From: Neodontobutis hainanensis | Lineage: Eukaryota > Chordata > Actinopteri > Gobiiformes > Odontobutidae | NCBI GenBank assembly: GCA_024349245.1 | Contig: JALDNG010000529.1 | Span: 1-64,000, forward strand | Length of the DNA stretch: 64,000 bases | Reading direction: 5' to 3' | Shown: positions 49,673-63,397 of the stretch, piece after piece | Position numbering within the stretch: position 1 is the stretch's first letter | Layout: every line of letters starts with the position of its first letter | Notes under the pieces: model-generated | What the model was told of the DNA's origin: nothing | Databases searched by the model: none | What the model saw: only the letters and a program-made list of their open reading frames with translations | Translations under genes and position numbers: made by a program

Positions 49673-51327
49673 CTAGATAAATCTCACGACGAAGGATAAC
49701 AGTGCTCCACTTGCTAACCCACATCCTAGAATTGTAACATAGAGCATTGAACAGTCTGTTCTCTCTTGTTCTGTTGGCATTCTAGTAAACATGATTATTA
49801 TTACTGAAACGCAGAAGAGAATACGATTGAAATTATATGCGCATTTGTAACTCCAAGAAAGAAAGAAAGAAAATTCGGAAGGACGTCGTGCATAAAAACT
49901 AACATTGGATGACTGTTAAATGTGAAATAATATCCAAAAACATAAAGAAAAATAAAAAGTATCCTCGAAAGAGAGAAAAAAAGCAGAGAAAGACTTCCAG
50001 GTATAGGCTCTATTCTTGAAATAAGTTACCCATGAAATCCAAATACTCGGATATCTTCCAACGAAGTCGCCGGTATTAAACATCAAAAAACAAGTGACTT
50101 GAATGTACAGTTTTTCTTTTAAAATTCAACAGATACCCCAAGTTTCACTCTTTGAATGCGAGTGACCAGTGTGAATAATTAAAGTTGGGAAGATGAAAAG
50201 CGATATTGCCAATCCGAAATATAAGGATAAAGAATCAATTCGTTTCTATTAAAAAAGATAAATACCTTGGACAAAATCTTCAACAGAGATGATACTTTAT
50301 CTTTTAAAGACCTTGAAAGCTCCTTTCGACTTGCCAAACATTCTAGATGTGCCAAATAAATTACGCTGCTTTGATTTTATGTAAAAATTCTTAATAATAT
50401 TCAACGATTACAGATCTTATAAGTATGACATATACGATTTCAGAAACAAATATGAATGCAGAAGCGATTCCAAAAAATAAAAGAACGGCCGGTTTTTCAA
50501 AAAACTTCACTCAGTGTTATTTTTTGAATAATTACCTAGAATTAGTAAAATTCTAATTCCTGAGAACATCACCGGCGATACAGCCTATATTATAAAATTT
50601 TAATACCAGCCCCACATTAAAAAGATCGAGGCATGTTTTTGGAAACATCCCTACATCTTCATAAAACCCGCCACACATAATCGGACTGACAACTTAAATT
50701 CATAAATATTGCAACAATTAATGAAAAGGGCAACCAAATGTAAAACCACAAAAAATGCAATATCTGTGAAAAGTTATTTTTTACCAGATGTGACGTATTG
50801 AACATTTATTGACAGAACGATAAAGCCAACTAAGTTTATGCCACTCGGTATAAGGACTCTGAGATATGTTGGAAGACTAAAATTATGAGTATTTATTCAC
50901 GTGTGAAAGTATACCATATTTCCAATATTTCCAAAAATAAGAGGAAGCGTGCTGCAAACGATTAAAGAAGACCCGACAACGTCTTTCAAATATGGAGAAT
51001 TAACAAGGCGATTAGAGTAATACTAGAATATTTGTTTTATTTGTACCTCAGATTGCATTATAATGGCTATCCATCCTATTAAATACACGATTCCAAAGAG
51101 CAGAAACGATGTACAATGGAACATTCTGTTAATTTGAATGCACTTAATTCTTACCTCTGTTCCCAGGATCTTATGAGGACACATTTATCAGAGGAACTGA
51201 CTTTACTCATGTGAATCTCCACATCTTCATTACTATTCATCTGAGCTGATTTAATGATCTTTAAGAGTTTGCGCACATGTTTAATGAATAAAAAGGCCGT
51301 TTTTTGAATAAAAGGGCGTTGATTCAT
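49673..51327 (-). CDS. Equilibrative nucleoside transporter (ENT, SLC29 family)
   Basis: Predicted 441-aa nucleoside transporter. Family members move nucleosides or nucleobases across membranes by facilitated diffusion. Fourteen exons, minus strand: 51155-51327, 51047-51125, 50901-51022, 50785-50876, 50716-50763, 50607-50692, 50536-50584, 50412-50509, 50312-50389, 50266-50277, 50137-50245, 50030-50097, 49805-50007, 49673-49781. The 13 introns are 20-39 nt, all GT-AG, and every junction keeps frame without a stop. Eleven hydrophobic segments fit the ENT fold. Family motifs: GGFYEDVGMFPKTCLDLFNVG (TM4-5; split at 50607), FNTGDFVGR (TM8), SWPIPGSL before TM9, MPTEQERTDCSM and GLASGALLSF (TM10-11). 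A basic loop with FGTSRMFGKSKGAFK lies between TM6 and TM7. The 12-nt exon at 50266-50277 (ILSK) is the least certain; skipping it gives one 66-nt intron. The start ATG could instead be Met30. Length is normal for ENTs (about 450). Confidence 0.9.
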
Positions 51328-54300
51328 TTTTTTCAACTTTAGACAGTTCTTAGCTTTATATATGTTTTATAGAAATTAAAGATTTGAATAAAAATTTACT
51401 TTTCTAATTTTTTATTTTATTTTGATATAAATATTTTTGAGCTAGATAAATTATTGACCATATATGTCAGAAAAATAAATAGAAATTCATTTTGAATAAA
51501 GGCGTGTGAAAATATTTATTTTGTTTTTCAATAAAAGAATCTTATCTAATTACATTTTATTACCATCCTTATTATAAAGATAGAAATGAAAAAAAATTTA
51601 GATTTTGATTAATATATGATAATTCCCTCACGAATGCCATAAAACAATGGTTAGATTAGTTTAACATGAACCATCAAATATTTTTATTTTTTTATTCATT
51701 TTTACAATAAATTTTTCAGAATCTGATGATCGCATAAAATGTGGAGGAATTCTCAAGTTTTTTCCATTTTCAATTTCAAAAATTTCAATCGATTATATGT
51801 CTTGAACATTTATGATATAATTTCATTAATCTGTCTTTCTTTGGTATCTCAAATATATTTGATTTCATAATCGCATACTTTTATCGTAAAATCTATGTGT
51901 AGTAGCAATCATTTTTAATTACTTAATTGAGATAAAAACATTCATCTAATTTTTCTTGATTGTCTAACAACTAATCATACTATCTTCTTTGAGTTCATAA
52001 AACAGATAATTATTTTTTGTAGACAATAAAAAATCTTGAATAAAATTTTAATTAATAATATTCAATTATTTACACTGCGTTTTGTCGGTCAAATTTATTC
52101 AAAATGATGTTTGATAAATAATATTATTTTCCAAAATTAAATTAAAACATTCTTGAATGAAAAAAAGTGGATTTGATGATATCTGTAAAAATAGTTTCAA
52201 AAATTTCTACTGAGATGAAATTTATAAGCAAGACGACTTTCAATTATATTTTAAAATAGTTTTGAAGATATTTGACTTTGGAATTTGATAAATACTCAGA
52301 TTAAATTTTTACTTAAAAATTAAGTGTTAAGTTGAATTTTTTCACATATTTATGAATTCCAAAAATCTAAAATGTGCTCATTTTTTGTCGATTACCCACT
52401 ATAGATATTGGATTTTTTTGAATATGTATGATATCATACATTAAATTTTTAGAAATCTCATACAATTATGAAATCAATTAAATGAAATGTTCCTTTTGAT
52501 GGAATACTAAAAATAAAAATTCAGATTTAATATATAAAGTTCAGACTGTCATACTTATTATTCTATCCTTTAAAAATAGGTGATTACATCATATATTCAA
52601 ACTGAATGGGATGAAATATAGTCACCTTATAATATAGTTTCGATGATTTATTTTTCTCATTTAAGCACAAAAAATGGTTATATTCAGGTATCCATGTAGA
52701 TTTTATTTTAAAACTTTTATTTATTTAAAGTAATAGGAAAATTATCTCTCTTAATTGAATATAAGTTCGGTTAAAGCAGATCTTATTTAAAAATCGAAAT
52801 GTAGGAAAGTCACACATGAAATTATTTTCATATCCCGTATTTTTTTTAAATTTTAAATTAATATATTTGAGAAATTAGTTGTTTATTTTGGTCAACTGGG
52901 TTTAATTTTAAGCAAGATTTAACAGAAAATTTGTTATGAAATTTAATTTTTGAAAAATTTTTAAATATATGATCATTTAATTTTCTTCAATAATCGTGAT
53001 AAATGTGTTTATATTAATTAGAGTTGCAAATTAAAAACACTAATTAAGGTGTAGCGCACTTCGATTTACACATTTTATAAAAATTAGCCTCAAAAATAGA
53101 CTTAATTTTTATTTATGTTGAGAGACCTGATAAAGAGTTTGTGATGGAATATATCATATATATTTTCATGATAAAAACATCAAAAATAAAAAAATTTCGA
53201 TCAATATTTTTTAACTTCGTTTTTTGTCTAAAAACGTTCAGTTGAATGTTTTATTCCATTTATTCCGTATATTCGAAAAAACCCAAAAATTGTCAAAACA
53301 AATTTCTTTTTATCAAGTAGAGATTCCAAGGACTAGAATACAAAAAAAGCTCAGTATGTTTCAAATAATACATAAAAAGCTTTATTTGAAATATTTATTT
53401 TCTTTATATAACCGTTAATTGCATGAATAAACAAATACGTAGTTAAAATGATTGAAACGTTGTTAATTTGATTATATGTTCCATAATATTCGAAAGTAAA
53501 TTGAACCTGAAGCCGCTAAATAATTTAAGATAATAAATTTATTTTTTAAGATATTAAATAATTTTGCACATTCAAAGGAATAATCTATCCGTCATTAAAT
53601 CTTTAACAAAAATTGTAAACTTAAAATGATTTTTAATGGTTTAACATCAAGCCTTAAAAGGGATATTCTCATTAGTTTTGAAGAAACAAAACAAAGATAT
53701 TGATTAAAAAATTAAAAGTGATAATATATAAAATGTATTTCAAATCAGAAAAACAACCATTTTTAAAGGAAAATACATTTTTTTGAAAAAAGGGGAAAAT
53801 CTTCAGTTAAATACATCGACACAAACCTAAAAACTTTCATTATAAACTTAATATAAACATATTTTGAAGTTATCAATGTTAAAAGAGTTCGTCAATTCAA
53901 ACAAAATTGAATTTTTAATTTATGATTTGATTCTTTTGTCTTTAAATGAATATTAACATTTTTTGATGGGTCCGTCTCATGGCAGATTATTTACCACGAA
54001 ATAGTCACCAGATAATTTTCTTTATGATATAAAAAAAGTTATGATTTTCATATATAATGTCTTCTTATGTTTAAATTATGAGTGAATTTGATTTTATACA
54101 ATTAAAAATTTTCATATACTGAGAAATATTAACATATATATTAAGATATATTCAACCAATATTTTAGGAAAAGATCCAAACTTTGAGGATACATTACATC
54201 AAACGTATTTGAAGAAAAAACTGTTGTCCAAAATTTTAATTTTCACCGATTTCATAAATTAATTCGTATGTAGTTTTATCAAAAAAATTACTATTTTTTA

Positions 54301-57300
54301 GAAATAATCAGAATTTGCAAATTAACTAAATTTATGAAATAAAATGGTTTAAAACCATATCAATTTTATTTCAAGAAAAATTCATAACTCTTCTAAACGA
54401 TAAAAAATAGGCAATTATTCATATATTTGTGATGTAAAAATTTACTTTTTTCTGTTTAATATTATATTTGGAATAAATTTGCAAACCCAACAATATAATG
54501 AGCTAATACCAGGGAAAAGAATTTTTAACTTTATTTAAAACATCTATCACGAAAATACTCGGTTAACTTTTCATGCATTGAAGAAGTTATTTCAATAATA
54601 TTTTTAATTTGGGATAAACAAAAAATAAGTTTTCTAAAATTTGTTTTCAAAATAATTTTCATGTGCAAAGCGAGTTTTAATTTGAATAGAACACGGGTGT
54701 GCTTATGCGCAGTCACTGAAGTTTGATAAGTGTCGAAAAGTACTTATCTATTTTCATATTATCCAGAATTCGTTGAATTTGATGATATTAAAAAAATGCT
54801 TAAGGAATTATAATATTCTTTTTCTCATAAATAGAAGTTTAAATTTTTGAAAATACCGATTATAATTTTAATTTAGATTACGAAATTTACTTCTGACTTC
54901 ATCTAGAGTTGACATTTAACTTATAAAACGAAGCTCTAGCATAACTTTGAGATTATGAGGTTTTGGATATTTAGAAAATAATGGTGGATATAATCAAAGA
55001 ATGAGAAAACTACAGTTGAAGATAAATTAAAAAGGTCTATTTTGACAGTAGAATGTCTATTCGATAGAAGTTCGAAAATGCTGTTTTCCATTATTAATAA
55101 AGCGACAATTATTATCGAGCGAAAAGACTCGAATTAACAAGGCATATTATCATCAAATAAATATAGAAAAATCATTTAAAATTTTATCTTATTTCGTAAA
55201 GGAAAATAAGATTAAATATTTTTCATTTAAATAAATTCAATATCAAATTATGAATCTCAATTGGCTGTCACAATTTATGAAATTTATACGTCTGTAGAAC
55301 AAGGCATTACAATGAATATAAGTTTGTTGTCTGAACATAAAAATTTTGTCTTCTGTTTAAAGGTTAATTCCCAGAAATCAGCCTCAGGGAGTCACATTTT
55401 AAAATATTTTTTATATTGGGGAATTTATGCTAAAAATACAAAAATTAAGGCCACATTTTTTAATTAATTTATTTTTTACTATTTCCAATAATTTATAAAT
55501 GCGAGAAAGTTAATTTAAACGTTTATACAAAATTTTACCATATGAATTATATGCTGTACCAATGTAGAATTTCGCTGGCCATTAAAATCATTTTTGTAAA
55601 ACTCGACACATGAGATATTTGTTCTTTCAGTTATGATGTTCAAATAATTTTTGATTTTTAGTTTTATAAAGAATCTATAGGTATAAATGAAGTTAAACAA
55701 TTTCGCCTTTAGATCAAAAATGAAGTTTATATTTTTTTATTTTGATATAATCTGCTAAATGTACTTCTTATGACCAATTTAAATCTAAATTCACAAAATA
55801 TTTAATCGAGACAACGCTCTTCATGTGAGAAAAGTTCAGAGAAAATTTAACCCACAAATAAACCGAAATTGTTAATGATCTCCCATTAGAAGTTAAATAA
55901 AGCTAATATAAAATATTTAAAAGATCATTAATTTGAATTTTTAAATTTTAGGTTAGTTGCATTCAAAGTTCATTCATTTAAATTGTGTTAAAGTTTTTAT
56001 AACATCTTAATTGCGAATTTTTAAAGATATGAAATGTAAAATTGCGAAAAATTATTGATGAAGGAAAAATGTTTTGTTTTTTCTGGTAGTATGTGTAGTT
56101 TATTTTGGATATACAGGATTGCCAACAGGTATTTAGGCACGAATACATTATAAATAGTATGATAAACATTTATCCGGACGACTAAAGCTATTTTAAGGTT
56201 CTAGAAGAAATTAAAGTTTGTTTTAAGCTTAAAAATCTGACACGGCTGAAATTTTACAATCAAAAACGACAAATTGTTGAAAATCTTACAGTAGTTAATG
56301 ATACATTCAACTTCTAATCAATAAAAACATGATTTTAATCAATATTTTAGAATTGAATTTATAACTAATTTTATACGTATTCAAGGTTTTGTTTAATTCT
56401 TCACCAAATAAAAAAACTAATTTTATGTTGTTACACGGATCGAGGAAATAATATTTTTAATTCAGCAAAATGTTGGCTCGATAATATCGTAATTTATATA
56501 CAGATTAAACAATACACGTATTTATAGATAGCCAAGTGTAAAATCTTTTAAATTGGTCGTCTATGTTAAATGATAGAATGAGTTTAATTCATAAGCTGTT
56601 AATATATTCTTGATAGTTACCATTATTTTAAAAAATTTCGTATTACTTCATATATAGACCAGAGAATAAAAATTAGCTCTTCTTATTGAGAACCAAAACA
56701 TTGGGGAATCTTCAAAGATAAATATTTAGTGATTAAAAATGAACAAATTTTTATTATTTATAGTTTTATAAAATTTATAAATTTTTATAAAATCACCTAT
56801 TTATGCTTAGATCTAAACCATAGTAACATAAATATTTTTTGTAGTCATTAATCCTATTCTTTGTGTTTCTCGAGTAGAATAACAGTATTTCATGACTTTA
56901 AAATAGTTTACGATTTATATTAAACTCTAAATATCAAAATTTTTATTTATATCTTTCATACAATACGAAATAATGATTAACTACAAGCTAACCAACAAAA
57001 GAAAATAAATGACTAATTAAAAATAGCTAAAAATAATGCATTTTTTGAAAAGGCGGTTTTCAATTTTCAATTCCAAGAATATGTAACATCAGATTTCAAG
57101 AGAATTTTTAATGTTTTTTGAGTGGATAAGGCCGAAATATCAAATTTAGTAATAATGGAGAATGGTCATTCCATAAAATAGTGAATTGTCTAAAACGGAA
57201 AAACATGATCTGAATGTTTGAATATCAAAAAATTGTTCAATCTTCTCATTTAAATTGTAGATCAAATAAACAACAAAATTGACATTTAAATATCATTCGA

Positions 57301-58680
57301 GTTTGTTCAAAATATCTGTATAATGGTTTAATACATAATTGGATTAAAAGTTATTTTACATTAATTTTATCTATTTGCCAGAAAATTTGCAAAATATTCC
57401 AAAAACCAACTGTATAGTTATACGATATTTTAGGTTTCTAATTAGATCTTACTATTTTAAACGTGATTTTCCTCAAAGTTAATTCCATTCGTTTATCTAA
57501 ATTTATCATTTTTCAAAATTAATTTTATATTTTTAAGAATTTTCAGCAAAAAACCTTGAATGAAATATACTCAAAAATTGGAAAATAAATACTGTAAAAT
57601 TGATCGCTACCAATTAGACTAAGTATTACATACGGTTGCGTTGTTTTAAATTGAAACAACCCATAGCTATTTAATCACAGTGAGTCATTTGGGTGAATAT
57701 TAAATGAAAGAATGTTAAACACTTTTAAAAAATGCCAAAAAACAAAAATACATTTCAATAGATTTGCTGATTTTATCTGTATGTTTTCTTGATCCACTTT
57801 ATTATTATATGTAAATCAGTAAAAAATTTGTTTTTATGCGAATCTTATTTGAAAAGCAGTATGTCTTAATTCAACTAATATATTAAATATTTTGATTTAG
57901 CTTTGAATGCATAATTTAATAAAACAATTAATATGTGTTTGTATTAAAATTGGAATAAGGTATGACACATAGGTTGCTATTTTGTCATTAACACTGTTTG
58001 AATCGACACATATTTACGATTATTCGAAGAGTAAATGATATATATCAGGTTAACTCTTCATAAAATATGGCAAGTGGATTAAAACAGTTTCACCTAGGTG
58101 AATATTAACATATTGAAAGGTTTTGCAGGAAGAAATTTCGTAAATTGAAAGGTGTTAAGAAGGTTCTATCATTTAAAATCGAGTAAAAAGGAGGTTACGT
58201 ACTGATAATAAAAGTTAATTTCTGAATGAAATAATTACAATTTTAGAACACAAAAAGGATTTATTCTGCTCTTAAATCATTTATGGGATTTTTCAACGAT
58301 GCGCAAATTAAATTTCACTTTCATGATTGAACCGAATCCTTAGTTATTCCAGCAGTTTTCATATTTTACATAAAATGTGCATCATAAAATTTATTGATGT
58401 ATTTATGTTTTAACCATCTCGTATTATTTTTTCAAACTCTATGATTTCATAAATATTTTTTTGCAAGATATAGATACAAATTACACGTATGTAAACGGAA
58501 ATTTATCAAATATAAATAAAATTTTTAAGTTATGATTTGATTTGTATTCTATGAGCTAAAAACAATAAATTAACTGTTCTTCATATTTCATTATTAACGA
58601 TTCACCGTTGACATATTAGATGTGAAAATTCATTTAGAATCGAAAAAAATTAGTTTGTTAGTCTAAATCAAACGCGAAGG
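51328..58680. other. AT-rich gene desert
   Basis: No supported gene over about 7.3 kb. Frames such as 53224-53418, 54531-54716, 55261-55467 and 55978-56169 are of chance length without domains. The 55261 frame (plus, 68 codons, starting with TTG) has slightly better codon content but no family match. A perfect 14-base palindrome lies further right at 58089-58102. Confidence 0.45.
58089..58102. repeat. Perfect 14-bp palindrome
   Basis: TTCACCTAGGTGAA has two perfect 7-base arms and no spacer. This is the form expected for a dimeric DNA-binding protein site, but no gene is adjacent. Confidence 0.5.
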
Positions 58681-58699
58681 AAAAACTTTGAATGAACCT

Positions 58700-59480
58700 A
58701 GATTAGTTCCTATTTAACATGTTAAATTTTCTAATGGAATGAATGAGAGTAAGAAAAGAATCTCGTAAATGCTTTGGTATAAAAAGAGGAAAACTACATC
58801 CCTAATTTTGATTCAATATGGTCACTAGTTAATTTTTTTCCAACTTTTTGTGAACTAGCGTGAACTTGTAAATCATCTTATAGCTTGGACTTTGAACTCA
58901 ATTAAATCCTTAATTGAGTTTCAAGAAACAATCTTTTATGTTTTTGAAGTTCAAAGAACAAACGCCGCAGATGTAAGGATACTCTTATGAGTTGAAGTGA
59001 GTGATGTAGTTATTAGCGAGTGAAAGTCTCATACTACCTGATCACTGGTGCGTTCATCACAAAAATGCTTCCGAAGGTGGCCTAGAGCACTGAAAAAAAG
59101 CCAATCTATTGTCGAACTTCTTTGAAAACTTTCTTTGAAAGAAACATTGATTGGTTTATCATTTCCATTCTTTCCCAAAATAGTGTTATCAGCCTCTTTT
59201 CCCATATTTAGCTCTCATTTTAATCCTCAAAAAGAATAAATGCAAAAATCAGAAGTTTTTTCTGAAATGGAATTCGGAATAAGTCCACATGAAAGTTTCA
59301 ATATCCTTAATAATTCATACACCATGCTAAGGTTTTATTACATGTATTATTAGGGCCTTAGAGAACTATGAAGTCGAAATTTTCACAGTTATCTGAATTT
59401 AAGTTAAATTTCTGTCAAAGTTCATTTCATGAGTTTATCCCATTTATAAGATTTTAAGGCAGATTTTAGTCGTTTTGACG
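58700..59480 (-). other. Coding-like island of unknown identity
   Basis: About 780 bases with raised G+C and CpG. On the minus strand a 56-codon ATG frame at 59038-59205 begins MGKEADNTILGKNGNDKPIN and ends in a cag|gta donor at 59038/59037, after LGHLRKHFCDERTSDQ. The same frame continues upstream as coding-like text (MVYELLRILKLSCGLIPN, near 59326) but is cut by two TGA codons at about 59215-59230. Further downstream on the minus strand, YPYICGVCSLNFKN (near 58960) looks like half of a C2H2 finger. I take this as a decayed or unusual gene. No family is assigned; a transposon origin is not excluded. Confidence 0.3.
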
Positions 59481-62400
59481 TTTAGGAGGTTACTTTATTC
59501 ATGAACTGATAAAATATTTTCAATTCTTTGTTTAAATTCACCATATTTTTTACGTATTTTGCTTTTTCGATCTTTATATTGAGTTAGAATTTATTGTTTA
59601 TAAACTGATCTGAAGCATACTGATTTAAATAAGTTGATGAATATCAAATACTTAAACATCGACAGTTGTAAAAATTTTAATTATTTGTTTTTAATTGAAG
59701 TAAAAATATCGTTTTAGAGCATTTAAAATTCAAGATTTAGACACATTTCCACTCATTTTTCAATTTAAGTCTCTTGTTTAAGAGAAAGAGTTCAAATATA
59801 TCTTTTTTTAAATTTATTTTATTAACATGATCAAAACATATATTAAATAGTATAGTGCCGATAATATAAAATTTTCATTTATTAACATCGTGTATGCGTG
59901 TTTCGTACTTGCATAAAAATTTTTGCAAATCGTTATAATAGTTTTCAATTATTTACCTTCTTTGTCTGGGAAGTGATAAAAGTTATTTTAAAATTTTGTT
60001 AAAACAATCAATTTATTATGAAATAAAGTTCACTGAATATATCTTTTAAAACTTTATCAAAGTTAGTGTCACTGATACTTTTCATATATAATTTATTCTA
60101 CTTTTGACCATTAAAGAGGTTTCTTTTTATATTTTCTGGGATATAAAATATTAAAGCTTTTTATTTCAATATATTTGATGCAATTAAAGAAAATTTTCTA
60201 ACTTTATAGAACGATTTATGTCAAATTTTAAAACTATATATCAATGATTAATAAAAATAACCAAAAATAATTGTGCATGTTCGATCGTATATTTCTTTAT
60301 TTCATTGCTTTGAAAAAATATGATTTTGTTTTCTAAATATATATTAGAAAAGGGAAAATTGACAAATTTTATCTTTTAATGTATGGTAAATAAATAGAGA
60401 AATAATCTTGAAGGCTAGACGTGTTGATAAAATATTAAAATAGATTTAAAAAAGAATCAAAATTTTCGAAATAAATTAACCATTATTTTAATTTGAAAAA
60501 ATTGACTTACAGAATAACATTTTTGAAAAAAAGAATACTGTGTGATAATATTTTCAAAATTCATCTTTCAACATTTTTAGACTGTTTATATGATATGATT
60601 TTGATCATTTCCGTGTTTGATTGACGAAACACGATATATTTTAAAATATTAACGTTTTTGAACTTATATCAAAAATGGAAACAACTAATACTGTCTTAAA
60701 TACCAAATATGCCAATTGTGTATTTATAATATCTCATTATTTACCTTCATGTGATGTAGCATGACAATATTTATGTCAGATTATTAAATTAACATTTTTA
60801 AAGATTATAAAGTTCCACAAACCAATGCTTTTGAAAGATAAGGGATATCTTGTAAAGATACTCTGGCTCTCCTCTGGAGCATTAAACTGTAAAAGATGTG
60901 CGAAAGAACAACTTCAAATGCCATAAATATCATCAAAAATGCAATTTACATGATAATATTGAATTCAAGATTGATGTAAAAATATATGGAAACATATACA
61001 GTGAAAAATCGTTTACAGAAATTTAAATAACATGTTTTGCTTTTTATCTGAAAGCAATAAAGAGAATCATTTTGAGGATGAGATTTATTTTTTTTGAAAA
61101 AACAAAACTTTTTGTTTATATCAACCAATATACGTTCCTCTCCATGTTATATTTCTTTCACTATATTTCAGATATACACTATCTTAGCAAGTAAATTTTC
61201 CATATTGTTAGATAGAATTGAAATAATCGAAAATCTTTAAAACATCAAAAATATTTTTTATGCAAGCCTGGTGTATTTTCTGTAAAATCTAAACATAGAT
61301 CAGGGTATGAAACCTTAAAGGCTTTAGATATTTTTAAATGTTATATCAATCAAAATTAAAAAAAGGAATCTCAATTAAGACATTTAGAAAAACGTCAAAA
61401 AGTTATTTTTATTTTTCCCATAAATTTTCAGATAATTAGTTTTTCAAGGATTGTGAGTAATAATTGATGTTATTTCAAATTTTGAATTGATGTATTTCTC
61501 CTACTTATCAACTTAAACAATCAAACAGCAAAAATTATTTCTTAGATTATCAATGATTATCGTTATATTCTTCATTTAAACTTTTAAAATTCAAACACTT
61601 GTGGTATTTATCGATCTTAGGGATAAATTTATCTTAAAATTTTTGTAGATAAATTGAATATTAATTTTCAGATGTTTTTAATTTAATATATTTTTACAAA
61701 TTTTCGACCTTACGATTTTCAATGATATAAATTGATAATTTCCTCAAATTAAATATTTTATACTTTTTGTATTAAATATTAATGCAGAAGATTAATTTTT
61801 AATTTATCAAACCTTGAACGAATAAATCAAAATTAACAATCAAGAATAATTATTATTAATTGTATATGTACCATGTATAATAGTGATTTTTCTGGCAGGA
61901 TAGTTCATGGATAGTTTTACTTGATGGAAATATATACATCCAAAAAAGCAGAATTATATCTGATAGTTCAAAATTTTAATGATATGACATTTTAATTCCA
62001 TGAAAGTTAAAGAATATTAAATTTTAAATAAACATGTTTATCGATATTATTCTTTATTTTCTGATAAAAATGAAGAGTATATCTCACTAAATATTATTTT
62101 AACCAAAATTTTATGTTTAAACGAAAAATGTTTATGATTCTGTAAAATAATATCCTCTTTTAGTCTTAAAAATATCGAATAAAGCATCAAGTAATAGTTA
62201 ATTTGATTAATAAAGTGATAATATAAGAAAATCGATGATATTTTGAAAATAATAATTTACTTTAAAAGTTATAGAAGCGTAAAAATCAAAGCAGATAATT
62301 AAAAATTTTTGAGATTACAACGATTAAATATTATTCATGAAAACTAGAAATCAAAAAAGCTAAACAACATTTGAGAATAAACTAAATATAGAGAATTAAA

Positions 62401-63397
62401 AATATTTAAATATCAAATAAATCAAAAATTAATTTATACTCTGAATTTGTGGATATTTCTCGATAATAAAGAATATATTTTTTATTTTAACCTCATAAAT
62501 ACAAAAAGGGCATAATTTTTAATATTTGAGTAAATTCTGTTATTTTCGTGTGTATTCTTTCACATTTAAAATTTATTAATATTTTTCAAAAATTCCACCA
62601 TTTAAATATATAAAATTTTGAACAAATTATTTAGGTAATTCACATTTTATTTTTATGGCGCAGCATTTAGTACTTAAAAAGAAATAATTTTCTGAAAACA
62701 GAATTTGAATTTTTCACTTTGTTTTTAATCTTCAATCTAAATAATTTAAAAACTTTAAGTTGCAATTTTTTTATTAAAGTCAAGGATATTGATATATTTG
62801 GAGCTTTCTATGACAGATGATAATCCAATTCAAAGAAGGAAGGAAAATTGACTGATATCATAATTTTAGTTAGAATTTAATCTGATATATTTATGAATTT
62901 TTCAAAATATTCTTCCATATAAATTTTATAGGAAGTTAAAGAAGTTTTTTTATGATTCTTGTAATCTTATACAGATATTAGATATATTCATTGTGAGTGT
63001 CAACGAGCAATTCATCATCATTAAGTTTTAATAAAATTAATGTTAAAAACACTCCTTGATGTTTATGTTCATTAATTGTTGATTATGACTTGAGTTCAAC
63101 ACTAGACTGTGACTATTATGTCTATTGAATAATAAGGTTCGATTTATAAATTTTTTAATGTGTTTGAAATTTTATTCAAATAATTATAAATCAAGAAATA
63201 CATTTTAAATGATTTAATTTGAATATAATCTGTCGATATTTATCTCAGACAATTTTTTCATGTTAAATCGATCACAAGTGTCCGGTTTTTCGTAAGTTTA
63301 AGCTCTTTTTTAGGGGCTTTGGAAACTATGTATACTCTGTTTTAATCGTAAAATAACACCTGTAAGATGATAACCCTCTAATTATTATTTGCTTTAC
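59481..63397. other. AT-rich gene desert
   Basis: No gene, RNA or repeat unit is supported over about 3.9 kb. The 60-codon frame at 60946-61128 (minus) is Asn/Lys/Phe-rich and of chance length. Confidence 0.5.

Noticed and set aside
49855..49873. GAAA microsatellite-like run
   Set aside because: It is the reverse complement of the Phe/Ser/Leu codons in the penultimate ENT exon (LPNFLSFFLG) and is explained by coding.
49673..51327. First impression of the ENT locus as a pseudogene with many stops and frameshifts
   Set aside because: All interruptions disappear once GT-AG introns of 20-39 nt are removed, and every junction restores family motifs.
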